A stretch of 53,870 nucleotides of DNA from Hydrogenophilus sp. (GCA_020725195.1 DYFL01000013.1:1-53870), one strand, 5' to 3'. Positions 35,269-44,257 are shown, counted from the first letter of the stretch. Notes: generated by a model not told the origin, from the sequence alone. Program-made: numbers and translations.

Positions 35269-35585
35269 TCAGGCGGCCACCTTGGGCAGGCGATCCAGCG
35301 CCGCATGGATGGCCTCCTCCGGATAGGCGTAGTCCTGCAGCCTGCCGGCGAAATAGGCGTCGTAGCTGGCCATGTCGAAGTGGCCGTGGCCGGAGAGGTT
35401 GAAGAACAGGGTCTTGGCCTCGCCGGTCTCCTTGCAGCGCAGGGCCTCGTCCAGGCAGGCGCGGATGGCGGGGCAGGAGGCGGGCTCCACGGCCACCAGG
35501 CGCACGGTCTTGCCCTTGACGCCGCTGGCGGCGTTGTCGGCCAGAAGGGCGAAGGCCGCCGCTATACTTTTGATTTTGACCCGCA
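35269..35585 (-). pseudogene. Internally deleted remnant of a TrpB2-type tryptophan synthase beta chain
   Basis: The frame encodes FALLADNAASGVKGKTVRLV, then AVEPASCP, and continues directly with AIRACLDEALRCKETGEAKT and LFFNLSGHGHFDMASYDAYF, ending DYAYPEEAIHAALDRLPKVA. In TrpB2 the segment VAVEPAXCP and the AIRAAXDEAL helix are separated by roughly 100 residues, all missing here. The first half with the PLP Lys is also absent; the region upstream is the ADP-ribose pyrophosphatase promoter. No functional enzyme can result. Confidence 0.82.
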
Positions 35586-35594
35586 GGCAATGAC

Positions 35595-36152
35595 ATGGCC
35601 GCCCCCGACCTCACCGAACTGACCCTCGCCTCCGAAACCGTCTACCAGGGCCGCCTCCTCCATGCCAGGCTGGACCGGGTGCGCCTGCCAGACGGCCGCG
35701 AATCCAGCCGCGAATACCTGGTCCACCCGGGGGCGGCGGTGATCGTGCCGGTGTTCGAAAACGGCGACGTGCTGCTCGAGCGCCAGCACCGCTACCCCCT
35801 GCACCGGGACTTCCTGGAGTTCCCCGCCGGCAAGCTGGACCCGGGCGAGACGGAGCTCGAATGCGCGCGGCGCGAGTTCCTGGAGGAGACCGGCTACGAG
35901 GCCCGGCACTGGCGCTACCTCACCACCATCTACCCCTGCATCGGCTATTCCGACGAGCGCCTCATCTTCTTCCTGGCCGAGAATCTGCGGCACGTGGGCG
36001 AGCGGCCGGACCACGACGAGTTCCTGGAGATCCTGCGCGTGCCCTTCGACGAGGCCATGCGGATGCTCACCGACGGCCGCATCTGCGAGGCCAAGACCGT
36101 GACCGGCCTGCTCTGGCTGGAGCGCTTCGTGCTCGGCGGGCGGGGCGGCTGA
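35595..36152 (+). CDS. nudF: Nudix hydrolase, ADP-ribose pyrophosphatase type
   Basis: 185 aa. The Nudix box GX5EX7REUXEEXGU is complete: GKLDPGETELECARREFLEE then TGY. The preceding YREYLVHPGAAVIVPV-like region and the following IYPCIGYSDERLIFFLA fit ADP-ribose/NDP-sugar pyrophosphatases, which cleave ADP-ribose to AMP and ribose 5-phosphate. It is divergent from the trpB2 remnant. Confidence 0.9.
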   Translation: MAAPDLTELTLASETVYQGRLLHARLDRVRLPDGRESSREYLVHPGAAVIVPVFENGDVLLERQHRYPLHRDFLEFPAGKLDPGETELECARREFLEETGYEARHWRYLTTIYPCIGYSDERLIFFLAENLRHVGERPDHDEFLEILRVPFDEAMRMLTDGRICEAKTVTGLLWLERFVLGGRGG

Positions 36153-36240
36153 GCGGCAATCTGCACGGCCCGTGCCTATGCTTGAATAAGCGGCCCGGCC
36201 GCGCCCATCACAACAACCGCATCAGGAATCGGAGAGCGTC

Positions 36241-39015
36241 ATGACCAGCAAGTGGATCTATGCCTTCACCGAGGGCGACGGCAAGAACAAGAAGCTCCTC
36301 GGCGGCAAGGGGGCCAACCTCTGCGAGATGACCCGGATCGGGCTCAACGTGCCGCCCGGCTTCGTCATCACCACCGAGGCCTGCCAGGCCTACCTGTCCG
36401 ACCCGGAAAAGAGGCTCCCCGAAGGCGTGCTCGACCAGGTGCGCCTGCACCTGGGCGCCGTGGAGGCGAAGACGGGCAAGGCCTTCGGCGGCCGCGACAA
36501 TCCGCTGCTGGTCTCGGTGCGCTCGGGCTCGGCCCTGTCCATGCCGGGCATGATGGACACCATCCTCAACCTGGGGCTGAACCGCGACACCCTGCAGGGG
36601 CTCATCACCCAGACCGGCAACGAGCGCTTCGGGTTCGATGCCTGGCGGCGCTTCATCCAGCTCTTCGGCAAGGTGGCGCTGGGCGTGCCCGAGGAAGAGT
36701 TCGACGCGGAGTTCGAGGCGGTGAAGGCGCAGGCCGGGGTGAAGCAGGACGTGGGCCTTTCCGCCCAGGACCTCGCGGAGGTGGCCGAGCGCTACCTCGC
36801 CGTGGTCGAGCGGGTCACCGGGCGGCCCTTCCCGGCGGACCCCTACGAGCAGCTGCAGGTCGCCATCAAGGCGGTGTTCGACTCCTGGATGGGCAAGCGC
36901 GCCGTGGACTACAGGCGCGAGTTCAAGATCACGCCGGAGCAGGCCGACGGCACCGCGGTCAACGTGGTGGCCATGGTCTTCGGCAACATGGGCGAGGACT
37001 CCGCCACCGGGGTCGCCTTCACCCGCGACCCCGGCAGCGGCGAGAACGTGCTCTACGGCGAATACCTCACCAACGCCCAGGGCGAGGACGTGGTGGCCGG
37101 CATCCGCACGCCCAAGCCCGTGGCGGCCATGGCCGAGGAGATGCCGGAGCTCCACCGGCAGCTCGTCGAGCTCAGGAACCGGCTGGAGGCGCACTACCAG
37201 GAGGTGCAGGACTTCGAGTTCACCATCGAGCGCGGCACGCTCTACTGCCTGCAGACGCGCAACGGCAAGATGAACGCCGCCGCCCTCGTGCGCACCTCGG
37301 TGGAGATGGTGGCCGAGGGGCTGATCGACCGGCGTCAGGCCCTGCTGCGCATCCAGCCCGAGATGCTGGAGCAGCTCCTCTTCCCCCGCCTCGACCCCAA
37401 GGCCAAGGTGAAGGCCGTCGCCCGCGGCCTGCCCGCCTCGCCGGGCGCGGCCTCGGGGGCGGCCGTCTTCGACGCCGACCGCGCCGAGAAGCTGGGCCGC
37501 ACGGGGGTGAAGGTCATCCTGGTGCGCGAGGAGACCAAGCCCGAGGACATCCACGGCTTCTTCGCCTCCCAGGGGATCCTGACCAGCCGCGGCGGCAAGA
37601 CCAGCCACGCCGCCGTGGTGGCGCGCGGCATGGGCAAGCCCTGCGTCGCGGGCGCCGAGGGCATCCACGTCGACGTGCGCATGCGCCAGGCCGTGGTGGG
37701 CGAGCACCTCTTCCACGAGGGCGACGTCATCACCCTCGACGGCACCTCGGGCCGCGTCTTCCTGGGCGAGGTGCCCATGATCGAGGCGGAGTTCTCGGCG
37801 GAGCTCGCCACCCTGCTGGGATGGGCGGACGAGCACGCGCGGCTCAAGGTCATGGCCAACGCCGACACCCCCGAGGATGCGCAACGGGCGCTCAGGTTCG
37901 GCGCCATGGGCATCGGGCTCGCGCGCACCGAGCGCATGTTCAACGCCGTGGACCGCCTGCCCATCGTGGTGGAGATGATCGTCGCCGAGACGGCGGCCGA
38001 CCGCCAGGCGGCGCTCAACAAGCTGCTGCCCATCCAGCGCGCCGACTTCATGGGGCTGTTCCGGGCCATGGCGCCGCGGCCGGTAACCATACGCCTCCTG
38101 GACCCGCCCATCCACGAGTTCCTGCCCTCGGAGCGGCAGCTGGTGGAGGAGCTCGCCCAGCTTCGGCACCTGGGCGACACCGTGCGCGGCATGCAGGTGC
38201 TGCACGAGGCGGTGGAGTTCATGTACCGCACCCGCGACACCCATCCCCAGGTCGCCACCCCCGCCGACCCGGTGCTGGTGGACGAGGCCATCCAGAAGAA
38301 GGAGGCCATCCTGAGGAAGGTGCGCGCGCTCTCCGAGATCAACCCCATGCTGGGCCACCGCGGGGTGCGCCTGGGGCTCACCTTCCCGGAGATCTACTCC
38401 ATGCAGATCCGCGCCATCCTGGAGGCCGCCGCCGAGTGCCAGAAGGCCGGCATCGAGGTCCACCCGGAGATCATGGTGCCCCAGGTCTGCACCGCCCAGG
38501 AACTGAAGCGCGTGAAGGCCTGGGTGGAGGCCGTCCGCCGCGACGTGGAGGCCAGCCACAAACTGCAACTCGCGTTCAGCTTCGGCACCATGATGGAGGT
38601 GGTGCGCGCCTGCCTGCGCGCCGAGAACCTGGCCGAGGAGGCGGAGTTCTTCTCCTTCGGCACCAACGACCTGACCCAGGCCACCTTCTCCTTCTCGCGC
38701 GAGGACGCCGAGAACAAGTTCCTGCCCATGTACAACCAGAACCGCATCCTGCAGGACAATCCCTTCGAGGTCCTGGACGTGAAGGGCGTGGGCAAGCTCA
38801 TGGAACTGGCGGTGAACTGGGGCCGCGGCACCCGCCCGGGCATGAAGGTGGGCATCTGCGGCGAGCACGGCGGCCACCCCGCCTCCATCCGCTTCTGCCA
38901 TCAGATCGGGCTCAGCTACGTCTCCTGCTCCGGGCCCCGCGTGCCCATCGCGCGCCTGGCGGCGGGCCAGGCGGCGATCCTCGAAGGCGGCGAGGCGGGC
39001 GGCCAGGCGCTGTAG
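36241..39015 (+). CDS. ppdK: Pyruvate, phosphate dikinase
   Basis: 924 aa. It interconverts pyruvate, ATP and Pi with PEP, AMP and PPi. ATP-grasp N-domain: LLGGKGANLCEMTRIGLNVP. Phosphohistidine domain: catalytic His456 in SRGGKTSHAAVVARGMGKPC. C-terminal PEP/pyruvate barrel: GICGEHGGHPASIRF and FFSFGTNDLTQATFSFSRED. All three domains are complete. The reversible, PPi-linked reaction supports gluconeogenesis or PPi-based glycolysis. A 22-bp inverted REP pair follows. Confidence 0.97.
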   Translation: MTSKWIYAFTEGDGKNKKLLGGKGANLCEMTRIGLNVPPGFVITTEACQAYLSDPEKRLPEGVLDQVRLHLGAVEAKTGKAFGGRDNPLLVSVRSGSALSMPGMMDTILNLGLNRDTLQGLITQTGNERFGFDAWRRFIQLFGKVALGVPEEEFDAEFEAVKAQAGVKQDVGLSAQDLAEVAERYLAVVERVTGRPFPADPYEQLQVAIKAVFDSWMGKRAVDYRREFKITPEQADGTAVNVVAMVFGNMGEDSATGVAFTRDPGSGENVLYGEYLTNAQGEDVVAGIRTPKPVAAMAEEMPELHRQLVELRNRLEAHYQEVQDFEFTIERGTLYCLQTRNGKMNAAALVRTSVEMVAEGLIDRRQALLRIQPEMLEQLLFPRLDPKAKVKAVARGLPASPGAASGAAVFDADRAEKLGRTGVKVILVREETKPEDIHGFFASQGILTSRGGKTSHAAVVARGMGKPCVAGAEGIHVDVRMRQAVVGEHLFHEGDVITLDGTSGRVFLGEVPMIEAEFSAELATLLGWADEHARLKVMANADTPEDAQRALRFGAMGIGLARTERMFNAVDRLPIVVEMIVAETAADRQAALNKLLPIQRADFMGLFRAMAPRPVTIRLLDPPIHEFLPSERQLVEELAQLRHLGDTVRGMQVLHEAVEFMYRTRDTHPQVATPADPVLVDEAIQKKEAILRKVRALSEINPMLGHRGVRLGLTFPEIYSMQIRAILEAAAECQKAGIEVHPEIMVPQVCTAQELKRVKAWVEAVRRDVEASHKLQLAFSFGTMMEVVRACLRAENLAEEAEFFSFGTNDLTQATFSFSREDAENKFLPMYNQNRILQDNPFEVLDVKGVGKLMELAVNWGRGTRPGMKVGICGEHGGHPASIRFCHQIGLSYVSCSGPRVPIARLAAGQAAILEGGEAGGQAL

Positions 39016-39027
39016 GGCGGTTTTTCT

Positions 39028-39090
39028 GTGGGAGCGGCTTCAGCCGCGATCCCCATCCGGGGGTCTATTCGCGGCTGAAGCCGCTCCCAC
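39028..39090. repeat. REP-like pair, perfect 22-bp inverted arms
   Basis: GTGGGAGCGGCTTCAGCCGC(GA) at 39028-39049 and TCGCGGCTGAAGCCGCTCCC(AC) at 39069-39090 are exact reverse complements, 19 nt apart. Each arm is also a short palindrome. It lies between convergent ppdK and the CMD-Rieske gene and could end both transcripts. Confidence 0.8.
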
Positions 39091-39115
39091 AAGAGGTGCG
39101 TCGATCCGGGGAGGC

Positions 39116-39742
39116 TCACCACCAGGCGTAGAGCCGGCCGCCCTCCACCCTGGTCTCGAAGTGCTTGAGCGGGTGCTTGCCCTTCTCGATGCACTTGCCG
39201 GTGGTGATGTCGAACTTCCAGTGGTGCTTGGGGCAGGTGAGGGTCTTGCCCTCCAGGGCGAGGTGCGGGATGTTGGTCACCTGGTGCGGGCAGTGCGAGT
39301 CGTAGACCCTGTAGGCCTCGCCCTCGCGGTAGACGAACACCGTGCGCGCCCCGCACTCCACCCGCTTGACCTCGCCGTCCCCGATCTCCGCCGCGGCCAT
39401 CACGTCGCGCCACTGGGGCTGGGCATGGATGAGCTCCGGCGAGAACTCGGGCATGTCCATCTCCAGCAGGATCTCCGTGGCCCAGACGATCTTGGCGAGC
39501 CCAAGGGCGGGGAAGGCCATGAGCAGGGCGTCGATGACCTCCAGGGGGGTGCAGCCGTTCCTCAGCGCGCGCATGAGGTACTGCTTGAAGCCCGCCTCGG
39601 TCTGGGCATGCACCTTGGTGATGACCGAGATCAGGTCGCGGGTCTTGGGGTCCAGGTGCTTGCCCGCGTCCTTGAGGAACTTGAAGTAATGTCCCAGCGC
39701 GTCGCCGCGCACCTTGACCAGATAGTCCAATGCGTCGCTCAT
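39116..39742 (-). CDS. Carboxymuconolactone decarboxylase-like / Rieske fusion protein
   Basis: 208 aa. Residues 1-115 resemble the CMD/AhpD helical domain (LDPKTRDLISVITKVHAQTE, GCTPLEVIDALLMAFPALG) but no CXXC disulphide pair is visible. Residues 125-208 form a Rieske 2Fe-2S domain with ligands in DSHCPHQV and LTCPKHHWKFD, spaced as CXH-X(17)-CXXH. The combination would couple a redox cluster to a CMD scaffold. Start MSDALDYLVKV; it stands alone. Function unknown. Confidence 0.87.
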   Translation of the reverse strand: MSDALDYLVKVRGDALGHYFKFLKDAGKHLDPKTRDLISVITKVHAQTEAGFKQYLMRALRNGCTPLEVIDALLMAFPALGLAKIVWATEILLEMDMPEFSPELIHAQPQWRDVMAAAEIGDGEVKRVECGARTVFVYREGEAYRVYDSHCPHQVTNIPHLALEGKTLTCPKHHWKFDITTGKCIEKGKHPLKHFETRVEGGRLYAWW

Positions 39743-39870
39743 GTTTGCTCCTTGGTATTGGGTTTGCAGGCCCCTCGCCGCGCATTGTCGGAAATTCCCG
39801 CCCACTCGCCAAGCGGGGCGCAGGCTCCGGGCAGGACGCGGCTGGAGGAGCGGGCGGCGCGTAGCGGCTC

Positions 39871-40125
39871 TCAGTCGAGCCAGCGCACCAAGTAGTAGAG
39901 GCGGAAGCCCTCGGAGGAGCGCGACGGCCCGGAGGCGACGGCGGCGTGGTAGCCCGCCTCGGGCCGGGCGGCGGCGCGGGCGGCGGCCTCGGAGGCGTGC
40001 ACGGTGACGCAGGTCTCAGGGAAGCGTTGCCGGTTGCCGCGCTTGGGGGCGTAGATGACGACGTACGCGGTCCGGACGACCGAGGCCTCGGTGTCCGAGA
40101 CCAGGCTGGCGATGCCCTCTGCCAT
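39871..40125 (-). CDS. Small hypothetical protein
   Basis: 84 aa, not recognised. It contains RTAYVVIYAPKRGNRQRFPE and ends FRLYYLVRWLD, suggesting a small alpha/beta fold. Its start overlaps the stop of the next gene upstream (TGATG), so the two are coupled. No membrane segment or signal is seen. Confidence 0.62.
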   Translation of the reverse strand: MAEGIASLVSDTEASVVRTAYVVIYAPKRGNRQRFPETCVTVHASEAAARAAARPEAGYHAAVASGPSRSSEGFRLYYLVRWLD

Positions 40126-40421
40126 CAGTGGGTGTTCTTGCCGGCCGGGGCGGCGAACTGCAGCGGCTTGGCGGACGGCTCCTCGTCGGCGTAGTGCGGC
40201 CGCTCCTTGCGCGAAAGCCCGAGGGCCTCGGCGAGCTCGGCCTCGCGCGCGGCGATGAGGCCGAAGCAGGCGCGGATGTTCTCCACCGTGGCCTCGGAAA
40301 GGGGGCTCGGCTCACCTTCGCGCGGCGCCGTGTCCTTCACGACGGAGGCGAGGGTCTTGCGCATGGCGCGCAGGATCTGTTGTTCCTTGGTCAGTTCGGC
40401 TTGATCCACAGGGGACTCCAT
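40125..40421 (-). CDS. Small hypothetical protein, probably helical
   Basis: 98 aa. It begins MESPVDQAELTKEQQILRAM and contains EATVENIRACFGLIAAREAE, mostly helix-forming residues; the last 25 residues look disordered. Not recognised. It overlaps the downstream 84-aa gene by one base, so the pair is an operon of unknown function following the pilU region in the same orientation. Confidence 0.65.
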   Translation of the reverse strand: MESPVDQAELTKEQQILRAMRKTLASVVKDTAPREGEPSPLSEATVENIRACFGLIAAREAELAEALGLSRKERPHYADEEPSAKPLQFAAPAGKNTH

Positions 40422-40555
40422 GGGGATGCTTGAAAATGGACGGGCCATTCTCCGCCCCGGCCCCCCCAGGGTCAACCTTGGACCGGGAAGGGGGATTGCC
40501 GCGGGGCCGGGGGCAGGGTCTGTTCGGGCGGCCCCGATGCCCTCGCCGGGGCTGC

Positions 40556-40578
40556 TGTCGCGGCTGAAGCCGCTCCCG
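40556..40578. repeat. REP-like unit
   Basis: TCGCGGCTGAAGCCGCTCCC, the same core as at 39069 and 44204, 17 bp past the pilU stop on the minus strand. Coordinates approximate to a base or two. Confidence 0.6.
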
Positions 40579-40594
40579 CGGGGGGGCCGGCGCG

Positions 40595-41719
40595 TCAGAC
40601 GATCTCGAGGCCCTGGGTCTTGTCCTCGCCGTCGTCCTCGCCGCTCAGCTTGAACATGAGCCGCAGGTCGTTGTAGGAGTCGGCGTAGCGCAGGGCCGTG
40701 TCCCGCTCGATCACGCCGGCGCGGGCGAGGTCGTAGAGCGACTGGTCGAAGGTCTGCATGCCGAAGTCGCGCGACTTGGCCATGACGGGCTTGATCTCGT
40801 GCACCTCGCCCTTGTGCACCAGGTCCGAGATCAGCGGCGAGTTGATGAGGACCTCCACCGCCGGCACCCGGCCGCCGCCCCGCTTGGGGATGAGCCGCTG
40901 GGAGACGATGGCCTTGAGGTTGAGCGACAGGTCCATCAGGAGCTGGTCGCGCCGGTCGGCGGGGAAGAAGTTGATGATCCGGTCCAGGGCCTGGTTGGCG
41001 TTGTTGGCGTGCAGGGTCGCCAGGCACAGGTGGCCGGTCTCGGCGAAGGCGATGCCGTAGTCCATGGTGTCGCGGTCGCGGATCTCGCCGATCATGATCA
41101 CGTCCGGCGCCTGGCGCAGGGTGTTCTTCAGCGCCGCGAACCAGTTGTCGGTGTCCACCCCCACCTCGCGCTGCATCACCAGGCACTTCTTGTGCGGGTG
41201 GATGAACTCGATGGGGTCCTCGATGGTGATGATGTGGCCGCGGCTGTTCTCGTTGCGGTAGTCGACCATGGCCGCCAGGCTAGTGGACTTGCCCGAGCCG
41301 GTGGCGCCCACCATGAGCACCAGGCCGCGCTTCTCCAGCATGATCTGCCGCAGCGTCGCCGGCAGGCCCAGCTCCTCGAAATTGGGGATGACGGTGTTGA
41401 TCGTCCGCGCCACCATGCCCGGCATGCCGCGCTGGACGTAGGCGTTCATCCGGAAGCGGCCGACGCCGTCCAGGCCGATGGCCCAGTTGCACTCGTGCGT
41501 CTCGCGGAACTCGCCCATCTGCTTGTCGTTCATCACCGAGGCGAGCAGCGCCTCCGCCTGCTCCCGGGTCACCGGCATGTTGCTCACGGGGGTCACCTCG
41601 CCGTGCACCTTGATGGACGGCGGCGCGCCCACGGTGATGAACAGGTCGGAGCCCTGCTTGTCCACCATCAGCTTCAGCAGGTTCGCGACGAACTTGAAAT
41701 ACTGGTTGTCGGTCTTCAT
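40595..41719 (-). CDS. pilU: Twitching motility ATPase PilU
   Basis: 374 aa. Walker A MVGATGSGKSTSLAAMVDYR, Asp box ITIEDPIEFIH, Walker B VIMIGEIRDRDTM and His box GHLCLATLHANNANQ are all present. PilU is preferred over PilT because of the GSDLFITVGAPPSIKV opening and the MAKSRDFGMQTFDQSLYDL ending. It is the accessory retraction ATPase for type IV pili. pilT, normally adjacent, is not in the window. Confidence 0.93.
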   Translation of the reverse strand: MKTDNQYFKFVANLLKLMVDKQGSDLFITVGAPPSIKVHGEVTPVSNMPVTREQAEALLASVMNDKQMGEFRETHECNWAIGLDGVGRFRMNAYVQRGMPGMVARTINTVIPNFEELGLPATLRQIMLEKRGLVLMVGATGSGKSTSLAAMVDYRNENSRGHIITIEDPIEFIHPHKKCLVMQREVGVDTDNWFAALKNTLRQAPDVIMIGEIRDRDTMDYGIAFAETGHLCLATLHANNANQALDRIINFFPADRRDQLLMDLSLNLKAIVSQRLIPKRGGGRVPAVEVLINSPLISDLVHKGEVHEIKPVMAKSRDFGMQTFDQSLYDLARAGVIERDTALRYADSYNDLRLMFKLSGEDDGEDKTQGLEIV

Positions 41720-41813
41720 GGGTCTCCCGGGTTCGGATCGCGGCCGGATCGTTGTCGAGCCACCACCATACGCCAGCCCTCCGGGCCTTGTCCACGGCCC
41801 GCCGGCACCCGGC

Positions 41814-42317
41814 TCAGAGCTCGACGCCCTCCTGCTTGAACCGCGCCCGGAGCCGCTGCTGGATCTGCGGCCCCAAGTCGCGGCCCCACCGCTGCCCGAT
41901 CGCCATGCTCTCCTGCACCATGTCGGGCATCACCGCGACCGCCTTGCGGCCCACCGGGGTCTGGTAGAAGTCCGCCAGCGCCCTGACTTCCTCATGGCTG
42001 AAGTACCTGTGATAGACGGGCACCACCTGGTCGACGAAGCCGCCCTGGACCACCATGGCCTCGGCGATGGTCTTGTTCACCTCGTCCGCGACGAGGTCGA
42101 AGAACCTCGCCGGGATGTCCGGCCGCGTCCGTTTGATCGTCTCCGTCATCTGCTGCACCAGCGCCCGGGAAAAGATCTGGCCGACGTCCATGGCCCCCGT
42201 CACCTGCAGCAGCCGCTGGATGTCGGCCCGCTTCTCGGGCGTGAGGGCCTCCTCGGCCTGGGCCGGCGCGGCAAGCGCCAGCAGCAGCACGCACAGCAGG
42301 CGCACGATGGTCTTCAT
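41814..42317 (-). CDS. DUF2059 exported protein
   Basis: 167 aa with a clear signal peptide (MKTIVRLLCVLLLALAAPAQ, cut after AQA). The mature part has RLLQVTGAMDVGQIFSRALV and LADFYQTPVGRKAVAVMPDM, as in DUF2059 proteins. Expected in the periplasm. Function unknown. Single gene. Confidence 0.86.
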   Translation of the reverse strand: MKTIVRLLCVLLLALAAPAQAEEALTPEKRADIQRLLQVTGAMDVGQIFSRALVQQMTETIKRTRPDIPARFFDLVADEVNKTIAEAMVVQGGFVDQVVPVYHRYFSHEEVRALADFYQTPVGRKAVAVMPDMVQESMAIGQRWGRDLGPQIQQRLRARFKQEGVEL

Positions 42318-42495
42318 AAGCCCTCCCCGGCTTGGATGGAACGTGTGGGACCCGGATAGCTTAGCCGCAGGCCCGAGCAGGGGTCAAAGGGCGACCGCCC
42401 GGAGCAGCCCGGGCCCAGACGCCGGCCGGGCCGCCCTAGGAGAGGCGGGTCGCGAAGGCGTCGAGCCGGTGCTGCCTGGGCCTCATGGCCGGGGA

Positions 42496-42735
42496 TCAGC
42501 CCGGGTTCTGCGCGCCGCCCGCTTCGGGCTGGGTTCGAGGGTCCTGGGGGTGCGGCACGTCCTGGGGAAGGACGCGGTGCGGCGGCACCTCGGGCAGGGG
42601 CCGCGGCGGCGAGCGCATCAGCCAGAACATCCAGGTCAGGACGGCGAGGATGACCAGGATGATGATGACCGGCCCGCGTGCCGGGTGCGGCGGCCGGCCG
42701 CCCGAGGGGTCTTCGGTTCGATCGGAAGGGTTCAT
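42496..42735 (-). CDS. Small single-pass membrane protein, unrecognised
   Basis: 79 aa. A Pro/Arg-rich N-terminus leads into one membrane helix (GPVIIILVILAVLTWMFWLM), followed by a Pro-rich tail. The ATG at 42735 has AGGTG upstream; a GTG three codons earlier is possible. Codon use is normal. No family recognised. Confidence 0.55.
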   Translation of the reverse strand: MNPSDRTEDPSGGRPPHPARGPVIIILVILAVLTWMFWLMRSPPRPLPEVPPHRVLPQDVPHPQDPRTQPEAGGAQNPG

Positions 42736-42874
42736 GGCAGTCACCTGGGGGGGTCGGAGAACGGCTCGTCACGCCGGCACGAGCCGCTGCATTATTTCCG
42801 CAAACAGGGGCGGCGTCCAGACGGGCATTCAGGAGCGCCAAGCGCTGCATGCCGTTGTCGCGCCCTTCGGCAAG

Positions 42875-42942
42875 GGGGTCCCACCCCAACCTTCATGCCC
42901 TTCAGGATGCTCCCCATGGATGGGGGGCGTCCCTACAGCGCA
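42875..42942. repeat. Partial copy of the GGGCATGAAGG repeat family
   Basis: CCCCAACCTTCATGCCCTTC followed by AGGATGCTCCCC and GGGGGGCGTCCCTAC matches the interior of MITE copy 1 (about 29990-30066). Terminal inverted repeats are not evident here. It overlaps the last few codons of the MidA-type gene at 42933. Confidence 0.5.
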
Positions 42943-44096
42943 TGCCCCCGGTCGCCGCGGCCGAACCCCAGCAAAGGCCCCTCCAGGCCTTTGCCCAGGG
43001 CGATCGCCTTGAAGAGCTCGCCCATCTCGGAGGGCGACAGCAGCTTCTGCACCGACGCGGCCTGGCGGAGGTAGGCGGCCTCGCCCGGCGGCGTCTCCTG
43101 CAGCAGCGCCGTGAGGCCGCAGTTGATGAGGAAGCTCGCCTGGCTGGTGTAGCCGAGAAAGGCGAGCCCCGCCTCCACCCCCGCCTCGGCCACGGCGGTG
43201 AAGTCCACGTGCGCGGTGATGTCCGTGAGGCCGGGCAGGAAGAAGGGGTCGGCGTGGGCGTGGTGCCGGTAGTGGCACATGAGCGTGCCCTGGCTGCGCT
43301 GGGGGTGGTAGTACTCGGCGCGGGGGAAGCCGTAGTCGAGGAAGAGCAGCGCGCCCCGCTCCAGGCGCCGGGCGAGGCTCGCCACCAGGGCCGGGGCGGC
43401 GAGGTTCACCTCGCTGAGATAACCGGGCTCGGCGCCGTCGAACCCCGCCTCGCGCGCCGCCGCGAGCAGCGGCCCGTCCTCGAGGGGACGGTCGCGCCAG
43501 ACGAATGCGTCCCCCTCCAGGCCCACCCCCCGCTCGGCCAACCCGGCCGCCGTCCGCTGCACCAGGTGCACCGGCAGGGCATCGAGCACCTCGTTGCCGA
43601 GCACGAGTCCCGTCGCGCGCTCGGGCAGCGCGTCCAGCCAAGCCACGCGCGCGAGCAGCGCGGGGGCCTCGCGCTCGAGCAGGGCGCGCTGGCGCGCGCG
43701 CAGGTCCGGGCTCACCTCCAGGATGGCGTAGCGCGCCGGCAGCGCGTCGAGGCGCTCGAGCTCGCGCAAGAGGTCCAGGGCGAGGCGGCCGCTGCCCGCC
43801 CCGAGCTCCAGGATGTCGCCGCCGGTCGCCGCCAGGACCTGGGCCGCCTGGCGCGCGAGCGTGCGGCCGAAGAGCGGGCTGAGCTCGGGCGCGGTGACGA
43901 AGTCGCCGGCCGCGCCGAACTTGCCCGCCCCGGCGGCGTAATAGCCCAGGCCGGGGGCGTAGAGGGCGAGCTCCATGTAGCGGGCGAAGGGGATCCAGCC
44001 GCCGGCCTGCCCGATCTCGTCGGCGATGTGGGCGGCGAGACGCCGGCTGTGGGCCAGGGCCTCGGGGCCGGGGGCGGGGGCGGGTAGAGTGGACAT
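42933..44096 (-). CDS. MidA/NDUFAF7-type SAM methyltransferase
   Basis: 387 aa. Family landmarks are FARYMELALYAPGLGYYAAG, GDFVTAPELSPLFG, ILELGAGSGRLALDLL (SAM motif I), LGNEVLDALPVH and LFLDYGFPRAEYYHP with GTLMCHYRHHAHADPF. The human homologue dimethylates an Arg of complex I subunit NDUFS2; the bacterial target is not established. The C-terminal residues are encoded by repeat-like DNA. Divergent from the flavoprotein gene. Confidence 0.9.
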   Translation of the reverse strand: MSTLPAPAPGPEALAHSRRLAAHIADEIGQAGGWIPFARYMELALYAPGLGYYAAGAGKFGAAGDFVTAPELSPLFGRTLARQAAQVLAATGGDILELGAGSGRLALDLLRELERLDALPARYAILEVSPDLRARQRALLEREAPALLARVAWLDALPERATGLVLGNEVLDALPVHLVQRTAAGLAERGVGLEGDAFVWRDRPLEDGPLLAAAREAGFDGAEPGYLSEVNLAAPALVASLARRLERGALLFLDYGFPRAEYYHPQRSQGTLMCHYRHHAHADPFFLPGLTDITAHVDFTAVAEAGVEAGLAFLGYTSQASFLINCGLTALLQETPPGEAAYLRQAASVQKLLSPSEMGELFKAIALGKGLEGPLLGFGRGDRGHAL

Positions 44097-44203
44097 GGCA
44101 GGTATGCTATTTATCGCTTAGATGGTATGGAAGCCTATGGCTCACCCTGCAAGAACAAACGGTACGCGGATGGGGCAGCCGCGAATGCAATGCCCGGCGG
44201 AGC

Positions 44204-44226
44204 TTCGCGGCTGAAGCCGCTCCCAC
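44204..44226. repeat. REP-like unit in the promoter region of the flavoprotein
   Basis: TTCGCGGCTGAAGCCGCTCC(CAC), a single unit 32 bp before the ATG at 44258. Its position in a 5' leader, not at a 3' end, differs from the other copies. Confidence 0.65.
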
Positions 44227-44257
44227 AGAAACAGAACACGCATTGTCGGATCAAGCT

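Noticed and set aside
36208-38901. 897-codon minus-strand open frame
   Set aside because: Antisense shadow of ppdK with His/Gly/Leu-rich low-complexity translation.
40125-41186. 353-codon minus-strand frame joining the 98-aa gene to pilU DNA
   Set aside because: Upstream of the ATG at 40421 it is an out-of-frame reading of pilU.
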